Assembly (NCBI RefSeq): GCF_040187885.1
Contig: NZ_JBDPLH010000015.1
Coordinates: 8,578 to 72,577 of the forward strand
DNA length: 64,000 bases
Source of the DNA: Roseateles_E cavernae
Lineage (GTDB): Bacteria; Pseudomonadota; Gammaproteobacteria; Burkholderiales; Burkholderiaceae_C
Direction of reading: 5' to 3'
Program-made: the position numbers and the translations under genes
Notes under the pieces: model-generated
Database searches by the model: none
The model's input: only the letters and a program-made list of their open reading frames with translations
What the model was told of the DNA's origin: nothing
Part shown: positions 48,590 to 57,217 of the stretch, one piece after another
Position numbering within the stretch: the stretch's first letter is position 1
Layout of the letters: every line of letters starts with the position of its first letter

Positions 48590-48937
48590 ATGCTGACCAC
48601 GATTTATCACAACCCCCGCTGCTCCAAGTCCCGCGAGGCCCTGGCCCTGCTGCAGGCCCAGGGCCTGAAGCCGATGGTGATCGAGTACCTGAAGACACCG
48701 CCCGATGTGGCCGAGCTGCAGGGCCTTGTGGCCCTGCTGGGCCTGCCGGTGCGCGAGCTGCTGCGCAGCGGTGAGGACGAGTACCAGCGCCTCGGCCTGG
48801 CCGATCCGTCGCTGGACGAGCCGACCCTGCTGGCCGCGATGGCCGCCCACCCCATCCTGCTGCAGCGCCCGATCGTTGTGCACGGCCGGCGTGCGCTGAT
48901 CGCCCGGCCGCCGGAGCTGCTGCTAGGCTGGCTCTGA
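48590..48937 (+). CDS. ArsC-family (glutaredoxin-type) arsenate reductase-like protein
   Basis: A 115-residue protein with the ArsC/Spx fold: TTIYHNPRCSKSREAL carries the catalytic Cys, and VIEYLKTPP and LLQRPIVVHGRRALIARPPE the anion-binding Arg residues. It resembles the chromosomal YfgD type; no arsB, acr3 or arsR gene accompanies it, so a true arsenic role is uncertain. ATG 48572 is in frame six codons earlier. Confidence 0.9.
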   Translation: MLTTIYHNPRCSKSREALALLQAQGLKPMVIEYLKTPPDVAELQGLVALLGLPVRELLRSGEDEYQRLGLADPSLDEPTLLAAMAAHPILLQRPIVVHGRRALIARPPELLLGWL

Positions 48938-49003
48938 GACGCGGCGCCGCTTGCTGCCGGCCGCCAGCAAGCGGGCGGCCGACTCGCCCGGCCTCGGCCG
49001 GCC

Positions 49004-49945
49004 TCAGCAGCAGCGCTTGCCGGCGGTCTTGCTGCTCAGCGTCGGCGGGTTTTCCTGGCCCGGCGGGTTCAGCGGCAGATACTCTTTCTCGGTCGCGGCG
49101 GTCACCAGGATCAGGCCCTGGCGCAGCTTGTCGTGGGTGACGTCGATGGTGGCCATATAGACCGGTGCCAGCAGGCGCTGCGCCTTGCGCTTGGACAGGC
49201 TCAGATAGCCGAAACGCAGGCCCTCGCGGCACTCGAAGTCGATCGGGCGGTCCTGCTTGCCGCGCTGCAGCTCGAACTTCGCCTGCAGCTGGTTCAGCAG
49301 CTGGCGCAGCGCGCGCTCCGGGTGCAGCGGCTTGGCGCGGTCCAGCGCTTCGCCGCCGGGGCTGCGCAACAGGGTCGAGAGCATGTCGAACTCGCCGTTG
49401 CCGGCAATCTGCAGCGCCGCCGAGGCCGGGCCCAGCACCGGGATGCCCTCGATGTGATGCCGGAAGGCGCCGATCGCGCGGCACAGCACCGGCTCGCTCT
49501 GATGACCGCTGCGGTCGGTGGCGGCCGCCTTGATCTGCCACAGCCGCTCGAAGCTCAGCGTCTCGCCGCGCCCCAGCGCGTCATGCAGGCCCAGCGACTG
49601 CAGCAGCTTGGCCGTGTGATCGGCGAGCTGCTGCTTGGGCTGGGTCTCCTTGAACAGCGCCTCCATCGGCGCCAGCCCGCTGCTGAGCTTGACGGCGCCG
49701 CTGGCGTGGTAAAGCACGGCCCTGGCGCCCTCGGGCAGGCGCACCAGCGTGTGGTCGTCGAAGGTCTCCCACTGGCCGCGCTCGAAGTTCTGGTCGCAAG
49801 CCTCGCTGCTGCCCTTGAGCAGCTTGCGCAGGCGGCGCTGCTGCTCGTCGACCGAGCTGCGCCGCAGCTCCAGGATGGCCAGCTCGGCGGGCAGCTCCTG
49901 CTTGAAGGACGAAGCCAGCGATTCCATCAGTTGATTGATGTCCAT
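49004..49945 (-). CDS. Unrecognised 313-residue protein, second gene of a two-gene unknown module
   Basis: I recognise no family. The protein is predicted mostly helical and soluble, opening MDINQLMESLASSF with charged helices (SVDEQQRRLRKLLKGS). It has a central globular part (GIPVLGPASAALQIAGNGEF) and a beta-rich C-terminal part (FECREGLRFGYLSL, VYMATIDVTHDKLRQGLIL). It ends in a basic GKRCC. No signal or membrane segment is seen. It starts 48 bp after the partner gene in the same direction. Confidence 0.6.
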   Translation of the reverse strand: MDINQLMESLASSFKQELPAELAILELRRSSVDEQQRRLRKLLKGSSEACDQNFERGQWETFDDHTLVRLPEGARAVLYHASGAVKLSSGLAPMEALFKETQPKQQLADHTAKLLQSLGLHDALGRGETLSFERLWQIKAAATDRSGHQSEPVLCRAIGAFRHHIEGIPVLGPASAALQIAGNGEFDMLSTLLRSPGGEALDRAKPLHPERALRQLLNQLQAKFELQRGKQDRPIDFECREGLRFGYLSLSKRKAQRLLAPVYMATIDVTHDKLRQGLILVTAATEKEYLPLNPPGQENPPTLSSKTAGKRCC

Positions 49946-49993
49946 GATGTTGATGTCCGGTAAGAGGTTGTTGAACGCGTCAGCCTTCGGTGC

Positions 49994-50743
49994 TCAGCCC
50001 TCGGTCCAGCGCCACAGCAGGCAGGCCTGGCGGCTGGGCGGCAGATCGGGCACGACGCTGCCATGGCCCCACAGATGGTCGCGATTGAGCGCGCTCAGGT
50101 CCCAGCGGACATTGCCGTTGTTCCAGGTGGCAGCGTCGCCGACGCAGACGGTGATCGGGTGGTTGTCGACGGCCCAGTCGGAGACGCCGTCATGCCAGGC
50201 ATGCGAGACGGTGTCGCCATGCACCAGGTTGTGGGCCACGTCCTCGCCGCACTCGTCGGTGGTCCAGGCGTCGTACATGTTCTCCCAGGCGCCGCAGTAG
50301 ATGTGCAGGCCGCTGAAGATGTTCCACAGCCCGGCCACATTGTTGCGATCCACCGTCTTGCAGGAATAGGCCATCACCCATTCGGCGTTCCAGTTCTCGC
50401 CCAGTTGCCAGTCGCCCGAGAAGGTGAACCAGCCGGTCTGCGGCGTGTCGTAAAGCATCAGCGCCTGGCCGTCGGCGGTGTGGTTGCCATGGGTCTCGAT
50501 CCAGAACAGATCGACATCGTCGACCCAGCTGCGATCACCGCCGCCGCGGTCGTTGTCGCGGATGTCGGTCTCCCAGCAGTCGGTATTGGCCCAGTAGAAC
50601 GCACGGCCGTGGCCGGCGCTGCGCAGCTTGCTGTCGAAGCCGTTGGCGCGGTTGAATGTGTAGGTCAGGTCACTCGATGTGGTCACGCCGGCGGCGCGGG
50701 CGTGGTTGCAGTAGCGAATGGCTTCGATGCCGAATCTGGCCAT
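49994..50743 (-). CDS. Unknown 249-residue protein with caspase-like His/Cys motifs (DUF6345-like)
   Basis: Probable enzyme of unknown substrate. A hydrophobic strand ends in DLFWIETHG (His85), and a later strand ends in WVMAYSCKT (Cys128). This His-Gly / strand-Cys order is the layout of clan CD cysteine peptidases (caspases, gingipains, legumains). HIYCGAWENMYD (147-158) follows like the next core strand. The protein is rich in Trp, Asn and Asp and has no signal peptide. I recall a DUF6345 family with similar motifs, but this is not verified. AAGGAGG precedes the ATG. Confidence 0.62.
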   Translation of the reverse strand: MARFGIEAIRYCNHARAAGVTTSSDLTYTFNRANGFDSKLRSAGHGRAFYWANTDCWETDIRDNDRGGGDRSWVDDVDLFWIETHGNHTADGQALMLYDTPQTGWFTFSGDWQLGENWNAEWVMAYSCKTVDRNNVAGLWNIFSGLHIYCGAWENMYDAWTTDECGEDVAHNLVHGDTVSHAWHDGVSDWAVDNHPITVCVGDAATWNNGNVRWDLSALNRDHLWGHGSVVPDLPPSRQACLLWRWTEG

Positions 50744-50766
50744 GATTGCCTCCTTGGCTGGTCCGC

Positions 50767-50788
50767 AGCCAGCGTGGATTCGCTGGCT
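50767..50788 (-). promoter_or_regulatory. Inverted repeat upstream of the caspase-like gene
   Basis: AGCCAGCG and CGCTGGCT are perfect 8-bp arms around a six-base centre, 23 bp before the start codon. It could be a repressor operator or a hairpin in the 5' leader. Confidence 0.4.
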
Positions 50789-50918
50789 TGCTGTGCAGAC
50801 TAGGCAGGTGGCGCCGCGCGCTCTACGGTCAAACTTGGGGGACCCGCGCTTCTAGGGAGGCCGCACACGCGGCTCTTCATCAGTCTGCATGACAGCATCT
50901 GGTGCATGCACCGGGGCC

Positions 50919-51851
50919 TCAGGGCGGCGAGTCCGCCAGCTGCGCCTTCAGATACTTCAGAAAGGCCTGGGCCGCATGCGAGAGCGTGCGGCCCATCAAG
51001 GTCTGCACGACGATATTGCGCAGATCCAGGCCGCGGTCGCGCAGGCGCACGCAGGCCAGCTCGCCGCGGTCGACCTGGTAGCGGATCGAGATCTCGCCGG
51101 AGATCGTCACGCCCTCCTCCTGGTGGCGCAGAAAGCCGAACAGGCTGCCGATGTAGTTGCTGGTCAGGATAGGCGCGACGCTCAGGCGCTGGCGGCTGCA
51201 AGCGATGTCGAAGAGCTGGCGCACCGTGGTGTCCTGCTCGGGCAGCGCGATCGGATAGGCCAGCAGCTGGGACAGGCTGACCTGCTTGAAGCGCGTCAGC
51301 GGGTGGCCGGCGCGCATCACCGCCAGCACCGGCGAGGGCTGCGAATGCTCGACCTTCAGGTCCTTCTCGGCGCTGCGGCTCATCGTGATGCCGATGTCGG
51401 CATCACCCTGCAGCACGCGGCGCGTCGCCTCGGCCGGCGGGTCGACCGAGAGATGGAACTGGATGCCCGGATGCTGGCGCGAGAAGTCGGCGATCAGGCG
51501 CGGCATGAACTCCATCGAGAAGCCCTCCGTCGAGGCCAGGTGCACGCGGCCGCGCTGCATGCCCTTGAGCGCCTGGATGTCGTGCACCGCGCGCTCGGCG
51601 TCGTGGGCCGACTTCAGCGCGTGCACGGCCAGCACCTCGCCGGCCGCGCTGGGCACCATGCCGCGCGCATGGCGGTCGAACAAGGTCGCGCCCAGCAGGT
51701 CCTCCAGATGGGCGATATGGCGGCTGATCGAGGAGGCCGCGACGTTCAGCCGCTGCGAGGCCTCGCTGATCGATCCGCAGCGGATCACCTCGAGGAAATA
51801 GCGCAGCGCGGTGTCCTGCAACTGGCGGGCAATGAGGGGATTGTTGGACAT
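50919..51851 (-). CDS. LysR-family transcriptional regulator
   Basis: A 310-residue regulator: N-terminal winged HTH (LRYFLEVIRCGSISEASQRL, AASSISRHIAHLEDLLGATL) and a C-terminal periplasmic-binding-like effector domain. It is divergent from the peptide ABC transporter genes, 133 bp apart, and is the likely activator of that operon, sensing a peptide or amino-acid derivative. Confidence 0.93.
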   Translation of the reverse strand: MSNNPLIARQLQDTALRYFLEVIRCGSISEASQRLNVAASSISRHIAHLEDLLGATLFDRHARGMVPSAAGEVLAVHALKSAHDAERAVHDIQALKGMQRGRVHLASTEGFSMEFMPRLIADFSRQHPGIQFHLSVDPPAEATRRVLQGDADIGITMSRSAEKDLKVEHSQPSPVLAVMRAGHPLTRFKQVSLSQLLAYPIALPEQDTTVRQLFDIACSRQRLSVAPILTSNYIGSLFGFLRHQEEGVTISGEISIRYQVDRGELACVRLRDRGLDLRNIVVQTLMGRTLSHAAQAFLKYLKAQLADSPP

Positions 51852-51984
51852 CAGGGTTAACGCCTGGCTTGCCTTTTAGGCATCGCAGGCCTCGAAATTT
51901 GGAAATGGCGCAAAGCTCGCGCTGGTCGCATTCTTGCCGACATCGCGATGTTTTTCGCCCGGACTGACGAAGGAATCGACCGCC

Positions 51985-53505
51985 ATGCGCCTGACTGCTA
52001 TCGCCGCCCTGCTGATGTCTTCGACGCTTGCCGCACCCCTCAGTGCATACGCCGGCAAGACCAACGACACCCTGGTCTATGCCTCGGACAACGAGGTCGA
52101 GAACGTCAGCCCGTATCACAACAATATGCGCGAGGGCGTGATCCTGGCGAATATGGCCTGGGACACCCTGATCCATCGCGACACCAAGACCGGCGAGTAC
52201 AAGCCCCAGCTCGCCACCGCCTGGAAGTGGGAATCTCCGACCGCGCTGCTGCTGACCCTGCGGCCCGGCGTCAGCTTCCACAACGGCGACAAGTTCTCGG
52301 CCGACGATGTGGTGTTCACCTTCAACACCGTGACCGGCCCCGACGCCAAGATCGCGACGCGCCAGAACACCGACTGGATCAAGGATGTGGTCAAGCTCAG
52401 CGAGACCCAGGTGCGCATCAACCTGAAGACGCCCTTCCCGGCCGCGCTCGAATACCTGGCAGGGCCGACGCCGATCTATCCGGCCGCCTACTTCAAGAAG
52501 GTCGGCCTGGAAGGCTTCAGCAAGGCGCCCGTCGGCACCGGCCCCTACAAGATCACCGCGGTGACACCGGGCCAGGGCGTGACCATGGCCAAGAACACCA
52601 GCTACTTCAAGGACAGCCCGCTGGGCCAGCCGCAGATCGGCACGGTCAAGTTCGTCGTGATCCGCGACCCCGAGGCGCGCGCCGCCCAACTGATGACCGG
52701 CGCGGTCGACTGGATCTGGCGCGTACCGGCCGACCAGGCCGAGTCCTTCAAGGTCATGCCCAAGATGAGCGTGCTCAGCGGCGAGACCATGCGGGTGGGC
52801 TTCCTGTCCATCAACAACAATGGCACGACACCGGAGAGCGCGCCCTTCAAGGACCCGCGCGTGCGCCAGGCACTGAACCATGCGATCAACCGCAAGGGCA
52901 TGGCCGACAACCTGGTGCGCGGCGGCAGCCAGCCGGTCTACGCGCCCTGCTTCCGCACCCAGTTCGGCTGCGATACCACGAGCGTCGTGAAGTACGACTA
53001 CAACCCCGCCAAGGCCAAGGCCCTGCTGGCCGAGGCCGGCTATGCCAACGGCTTCGACACCGACCTCTGGGCCTATCGCGAGCGCGACTATGCCGAGGCC
53101 ATCATCGGCGACCTGCGCAAGGTCGGCATCCGCGCGCGCCTGCACTTCGTTCAGTACCCGGCCCTGCGCAACGAGCTGCGCTCGGGCCGGGCGCCGCTGA
53201 GCTTCCAGGCCTGGGGCTCGTTCTCGATCAACGATGCCTCCGCCTTCGTCGGCAACTACTTCAAGGGTGGCCCCGACGACACCGCCAAGGACCCGCAGAC
53301 CATCGCGCTGCTGCAGACCGCCGACGCCACCGTCGACAAGGCCGAGCGCAAGACCAAGTACGCGAAGGCGCTGCAGCGCATCTCCACCGAGGCCTTCTGG
53401 GCCCCGATGTTCTCCTACTCGACCAACTACGCCTTCAGTTCGGACCTGAAGTTCGAGGCCCAGCCGGACGAGCTGCCGCGCTTCTTCAAGGCGAGCTGGA
53501 AGTAA
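51985..53505 (+). CDS. Peptide ABC transporter substrate-binding protein (SBP_bac_5, DppA-like)
   Basis: A 506-residue periplasmic binding protein with signal peptide (IAALLMSSTLAAPLSAYAG). Family-5 features are LRPGVSFHNGDKFSADDVVF, KAPVGTGPYKI, and DPRVRQALNHAINRKGM. AAGGAA precedes ATG 51985. It is the first gene of a five-gene transporter operon followed by an M20 peptidase, so the ligand is probably a short or modified peptide. Confidence 0.94.
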   Translation: MRLTAIAALLMSSTLAAPLSAYAGKTNDTLVYASDNEVENVSPYHNNMREGVILANMAWDTLIHRDTKTGEYKPQLATAWKWESPTALLLTLRPGVSFHNGDKFSADDVVFTFNTVTGPDAKIATRQNTDWIKDVVKLSETQVRINLKTPFPAALEYLAGPTPIYPAAYFKKVGLEGFSKAPVGTGPYKITAVTPGQGVTMAKNTSYFKDSPLGQPQIGTVKFVVIRDPEARAAQLMTGAVDWIWRVPADQAESFKVMPKMSVLSGETMRVGFLSINNNGTTPESAPFKDPRVRQALNHAINRKGMADNLVRGGSQPVYAPCFRTQFGCDTTSVVKYDYNPAKAKALLAEAGYANGFDTDLWAYRERDYAEAIIGDLRKVGIRARLHFVQYPALRNELRSGRAPLSFQAWGSFSINDASAFVGNYFKGGPDDTAKDPQTIALLQTADATVDKAERKTKYAKALQRISTEAFWAPMFSYSTNYAFSSDLKFEAQPDELPRFFKASWK

Positions 53506-53531
53506 AGAGCCACCAAGCCGGGAGTGCTGCC

Positions 53532-54452
53532 ATGCTGATCTACATCCTGCGCCGACTGCTGGTGGCCTGCAGCGTGATGCTGACGGTCGCCGTGCTCAGC
53601 TTCATGCTGCTACACCTGTCGGGCGACCTGGCCACCGCGATCGCCGGGGCCGAGTCGACATCGGCCGACATCGAGAAGATACGCGTGCAGTACGGCCTGG
53701 ACCGGCCGATCACGACGCAGTTCTTCGACTGGCTGGGCGCGGCGGCGCGGCTGGACTTCGGCCGCTCCTTCTACTTCCAGAACACCGTGATGGAGCTGAT
53801 CGGCGAGCGCCTGCCGATCACGCTCAAACTCGGCGCGGTGGCTCTGCTGCTGGCCGTCGCGGTGGCGATCCCGCTGGGCGTGCTGGCCGCGATCTATCGC
53901 GACAGCTGGGTCGACCGCGTCGCGCTGATGATCGCGGTCGTCGGCCAGGCCATGCCGAACTTCTGGTTCGCGCTGACCCTGATCCTGATCTTCGCGGTGG
54001 GCCTGCAATGGCTGCCGGTCGCGGGCAACGAGAGCTGGCTGCATTTCGTGCTGCCGGCCATCGCGCTGGGCTATTACGCGATGCCTTCGCTGATGCGGCT
54101 GACGCGCGCCGGCATGCTGGACGTGCTGGGCTCGGACTACATCCGCACCGCCCGTGCCAAGGGCCTGAGCCCGGCCCGCGTCGTCTTCAAGCATGCGCTG
54201 CGCAACGCCATCATCCCCGTGGTCGCGCTGGCCGCGGTGGAGCTGGGCTTCATGCTGGGCGGCTCGGTGGTGATCGAGTCGGTCTATTCGCTGCAAGGCC
54301 TGGGCCAGCTGGCCTGGGACTCGATCGCGCGCAACGACTATCCGGTCGTGCAGGCCGTCGTGCTGATCATCGCCAGCTTCTACATCGCGCTGACCTTCCT
54401 CGCCGACGTGCTGAACGCCGCGCTCGACCCGCGCATGCGCACCAAGGAGTAA
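53532..54452 (+). CDS. Peptide ABC transporter permease (DppB-like)
   Basis: A 306-residue inner-membrane permease with six membrane helices. It has the BPD_transp_1 EAA-like loop SDYIRTARAKGLSPARVVFKHALRNA-type segment (around residue 205). The N-terminal RRLLVACSVMLTVAVLSF and the YGLDRP motif are typical of DppB. GGGAG precedes ATG 53532. Confidence 0.94.
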   Translation: MLIYILRRLLVACSVMLTVAVLSFMLLHLSGDLATAIAGAESTSADIEKIRVQYGLDRPITTQFFDWLGAAARLDFGRSFYFQNTVMELIGERLPITLKLGAVALLLAVAVAIPLGVLAAIYRDSWVDRVALMIAVVGQAMPNFWFALTLILIFAVGLQWLPVAGNESWLHFVLPAIALGYYAMPSLMRLTRAGMLDVLGSDYIRTARAKGLSPARVVFKHALRNAIIPVVALAAVELGFMLGGSVVIESVYSLQGLGQLAWDSIARNDYPVVQAVVLIIASFYIALTFLADVLNAALDPRMRTKE

Positions 54453-54458
54453 GCCGCC

Positions 54459-55355
54459 ATGAGCTCCACCACGCAAGCCCTCCCCGCGCCCCTGGCCAAA
54501 CCGGCGCTGCCGCGCTGGTTGCGCCGCGTCTTCGGCCATCACGGCCTGACCCTGGGCAGCCTGATACTCGGCGCCATCGCGCTGGCCGCGCTGTTCGCGC
54601 CCTGGATCGCGCCGCATGACCCCTTCGCGCAGGACATCAGCCAGCGCCTGATCCCGCCGGTCTGGCATGAGCGCGGTTCCTGGGAACACATGCTGGGCAC
54701 CGACAAGCTGGGCCGCGACTATCTGAGCCGCTTGCTGTACGGCGCGCGTGTCTCGTTGCTGATCGGCCTGTCGGCCGCGCTGATCTCGGGCCTGATCGGC
54801 ACGACCATGGGCCTGCTGGCCGGCTATTTCGGCGGCAAGGTCGATGCGGTGGTCAGCTACATGATCACGACACGGCTGGCGATGCCGGTGGTGCTGGTGG
54901 CACTGGCGATGAGCTCGCTGGTGGGCGGCTCGCTGAAGGTCGTGATCGTGCTCTTGGGCCTGCTGCTGTGGGACCGCTTTGCCATCGTCACCCGCTCGGC
55001 CACCCAGCAGCTGCGTGACGCCGAGTTCATTTCGGCTGCCAAGGCCCTGGGCGCATCGACACCCTACATCCTGCTGCGCGAGCTGCTGCCGAACCTGATG
55101 AGCGCGCTGACGGTGGTCACCACGCTGGAGATGGCCCACGCCATCCTGCTGGAATCGACGCTGTCCTTCCTGGGCCTGGGCGTGCAGCCGCCGACACCGT
55201 CCTGGGGCCTGATGGTGGCCGAGGGCAAGGCCTATATGTTCTTCCAGCCCTGGGTCATCGTGATCCCGGGCCTGGTGCTGGCCCTGCTGGTGCTGGCGAT
55301 CAATCTGGTCGGCGACGGCATCCGGGACATCACGGCCCCCGATGGCCGCAACTGA
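54459..55355 (+). CDS. Peptide ABC transporter permease (DppC-like)
   Basis: A 298-residue second permease. The N-terminal OppC-type helix (LGSLILGAIALAALFAPWIA) is followed by HMLGTDKLGRDYLSRLLYGA, the DppC/OppC hallmark. The coupling loop is around EFISAAKALGASTPYILLRE. It starts 6 bp after the DppB-like stop. Confidence 0.94.
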   Translation: MSSTTQALPAPLAKPALPRWLRRVFGHHGLTLGSLILGAIALAALFAPWIAPHDPFAQDISQRLIPPVWHERGSWEHMLGTDKLGRDYLSRLLYGARVSLLIGLSAALISGLIGTTMGLLAGYFGGKVDAVVSYMITTRLAMPVVLVALAMSSLVGGSLKVVIVLLGLLLWDRFAIVTRSATQQLRDAEFISAAKALGASTPYILLRELLPNLMSALTVVTTLEMAHAILLESTLSFLGLGVQPPTPSWGLMVAEGKAYMFFQPWVIVIPGLVLALLVLAINLVGDGIRDITAPDGRN

Positions 55356-55365
55356 GGAGCGAGCG

Positions 55366-56367
55366 ATGAGCGAGGACGTTCTGCTGGACGTGAAGAACCT
55401 GCGCGTCGACCTGCCCACCGAGCGGGGCCTGCTGCACGCGGTGCGCGGCATCGACTTCCAGGTGCGGCGCGGCGAGATGCTGTGCCTGGTGGGCGAATCG
55501 GGCTGCGGCAAGTCGATGACCTCGCTGGCGCTGATGGGTCTGCTGCCGCGCAAGGCGCAGCGCAGCGCCGAGCACATCCGCTTCGCCGGTCAGGACCTGC
55601 AAGGGCTCAAGGAGCGCGAGATGGCGCGGCTGCGCGGCGCCCGCATCGCGATGATCTTCCAGGAGCCGATGACCTCGCTGAACCCCTCCTACACCTTGGG
55701 CGACCAGCTCTGCGAAGCGCTGCGCGCGCATCGCAAGGTCAGCGCCGCCCAGGCCCGTGAGCGTGCGGTCTACCTGCTGGAGCGCGCCGGCATGCCGCAG
55801 GCGGCCGAGCGCCTGGGCCAGTATCCGCACCAGCTCTCCGGCGGCCTGCGCCAGCGCGTGATGATCGCGATGGCGCTGATGTGCGAGCCCGAGCTGATCA
55901 TTGCCGACGAACCCACCACGGCGCTGGACGTGACCATCCAGGCCCAGATCCTGCGGCTGATACGCGAGCTGCAGCAGGAGTTCGGCACCGCGGTGGTCTT
56001 CATCACCCATGACCTGGGCGTGGTCGCGCGCATCGCCGACCGGGTCGCGGTGATGTATGCGGGCCAGATCGTCGAGACCGCGCCGGTGGCCGAGCTGTTC
56101 GCGCGCCCCACCCATCCCTACACCCGCGGCCTGCTGGGCTGCATCCCGGTGCGCGGCAAGACGCTGCCCGGCAGCCGGCTGCAATCGATCCCCGGCGTCG
56201 TGCCCAGCCTGATCGGCCCGGTCGAGGGCTGCGCCTTCGCGAACCGCTGCGCGCAGGCGCAGGCCCTGTGCCAGCAGACGCCGCTGAATGTGCCGCTCAA
56301 TGAGAGACACACCGTGCGCTGCGTGTCGGCCCGCCCGGATGTCGCCCTGATTGCGGAGGCCGCATGA
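55366..56367 (+). CDS. Peptide ABC transporter ATP-binding protein (DppD-like)
   Basis: A 333-residue ATPase: Walker A GESGCGKS, Q-loop FQEPMTSLNP, signature LSGGLRQRV, Walker B LIIADEPTTALD, and the C-terminal oligopeptide/dipeptide extension with a Cys set (GCIPVRGK, GCAFANRCAQAQALC) that may bind an Fe-S cluster, as in DppD. GAGGAG precedes ATG 55366. Its last four bases overlap the DppF-like start. Confidence 0.94.
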   Translation: MSEDVLLDVKNLRVDLPTERGLLHAVRGIDFQVRRGEMLCLVGESGCGKSMTSLALMGLLPRKAQRSAEHIRFAGQDLQGLKEREMARLRGARIAMIFQEPMTSLNPSYTLGDQLCEALRAHRKVSAAQARERAVYLLERAGMPQAAERLGQYPHQLSGGLRQRVMIAMALMCEPELIIADEPTTALDVTIQAQILRLIRELQQEFGTAVVFITHDLGVVARIADRVAVMYAGQIVETAPVAELFARPTHPYTRGLLGCIPVRGKTLPGSRLQSIPGVVPSLIGPVEGCAFANRCAQAQALCQQTPLNVPLNERHTVRCVSARPDVALIAEAA

Positions 56368-57194
56368 TCGAAGCGAATGACATCGCGCTGGAACTCTGCG
56401 CGCTGAGCCGGCGCTTCAAGCTCAAGCGCGGCCTGTTCCGCGCGCCGGGCGTGATCACCGCGGTGGACAACATCTCCTTGCGCATCCGCCGCGGCGAGAC
56501 GCTGGGCCTGGTCGGTGAATCGGGCTGCGGCAAGAGCACGCTGGCCAAGATCCTGCTGGGCTTGCTCAAGCCCAGCGCGGGCAATGTGCTGGTCGATGGC
56601 AAGGAGGTCAATCCGCGCGAGCGCCGTGCGCTGGCCCGCCGCATCCAGCCGATCTTCCAGGACCCGTACTCGTCGCTGAACCCGCGCCGCACCGTGGCCG
56701 ACAGTGTCAGCGTGCCGCTGCGCCTGCACCGGGTCGGCACGGCCGCCGAACAGCAGGCCAGCGTCAAGAAGATGCTGGACCTGGTCGGCCTGCCCGAGCG
56801 CACGCACGGCCAGTACCCGAGCCAGCTCTCCGGCGGCCAGCGCCAGCGGGTGGCCATTGCGCGCGCCCTGGTGCTGCGGCCCGACATCCTGATCTGCGAC
56901 GAGCCGACCTCGGCGCTGGACGTCTCGGTCCAGGCCCAGATCCTGAACCTGCTGATGGACCTGAAGGCCGAGTTCGGCCTGACCTATCTCTTCATCAGCC
57001 ATGACCTGGGCGTCGTCGAGCATCTGGTCGACCGCGTGGCCGTGATGTACAAAGGCCAGATCGTCGAACTCGGCCCCCGCGAACAGATCTTTGACCGCCC
57101 GGCCCATGCCTACACCCGCATGCTGCTGGCCTCGGCGCTGACGCCCGAGCCGGGCCTGGGCATCCCCGATATCGACCGCGTCGCGGTCGCCTGA
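56364..57194 (+). CDS. Peptide ABC transporter ATP-binding protein (DppF-like)
   Basis: A 276-residue ATPase: Walker A GESGCGKST, FQDPYSSLNPRRTV, signature LSGGQRQRVAIARAL, Walker B LICDEPTSALDVS and switch His in FISHDLGVV. It is shorter than DppD and lacks the full C-terminal Cys-rich extension. It overlaps the previous gene by ATGA; the operon continues 23 bp later with the M20 peptidase. Confidence 0.94.
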   Translation: MIEANDIALELCALSRRFKLKRGLFRAPGVITAVDNISLRIRRGETLGLVGESGCGKSTLAKILLGLLKPSAGNVLVDGKEVNPRERRALARRIQPIFQDPYSSLNPRRTVADSVSVPLRLHRVGTAAEQQASVKKMLDLVGLPERTHGQYPSQLSGGQRQRVAIARALVLRPDILICDEPTSALDVSVQAQILNLLMDLKAEFGLTYLFISHDLGVVEHLVDRVAVMYKGQIVELGPREQIFDRPAHAYTRMLLASALTPEPGLGIPDIDRVAVA

Positions 57195-57217
57195 TTTTTC
57201 TGAAGGAGACTCCGCTC

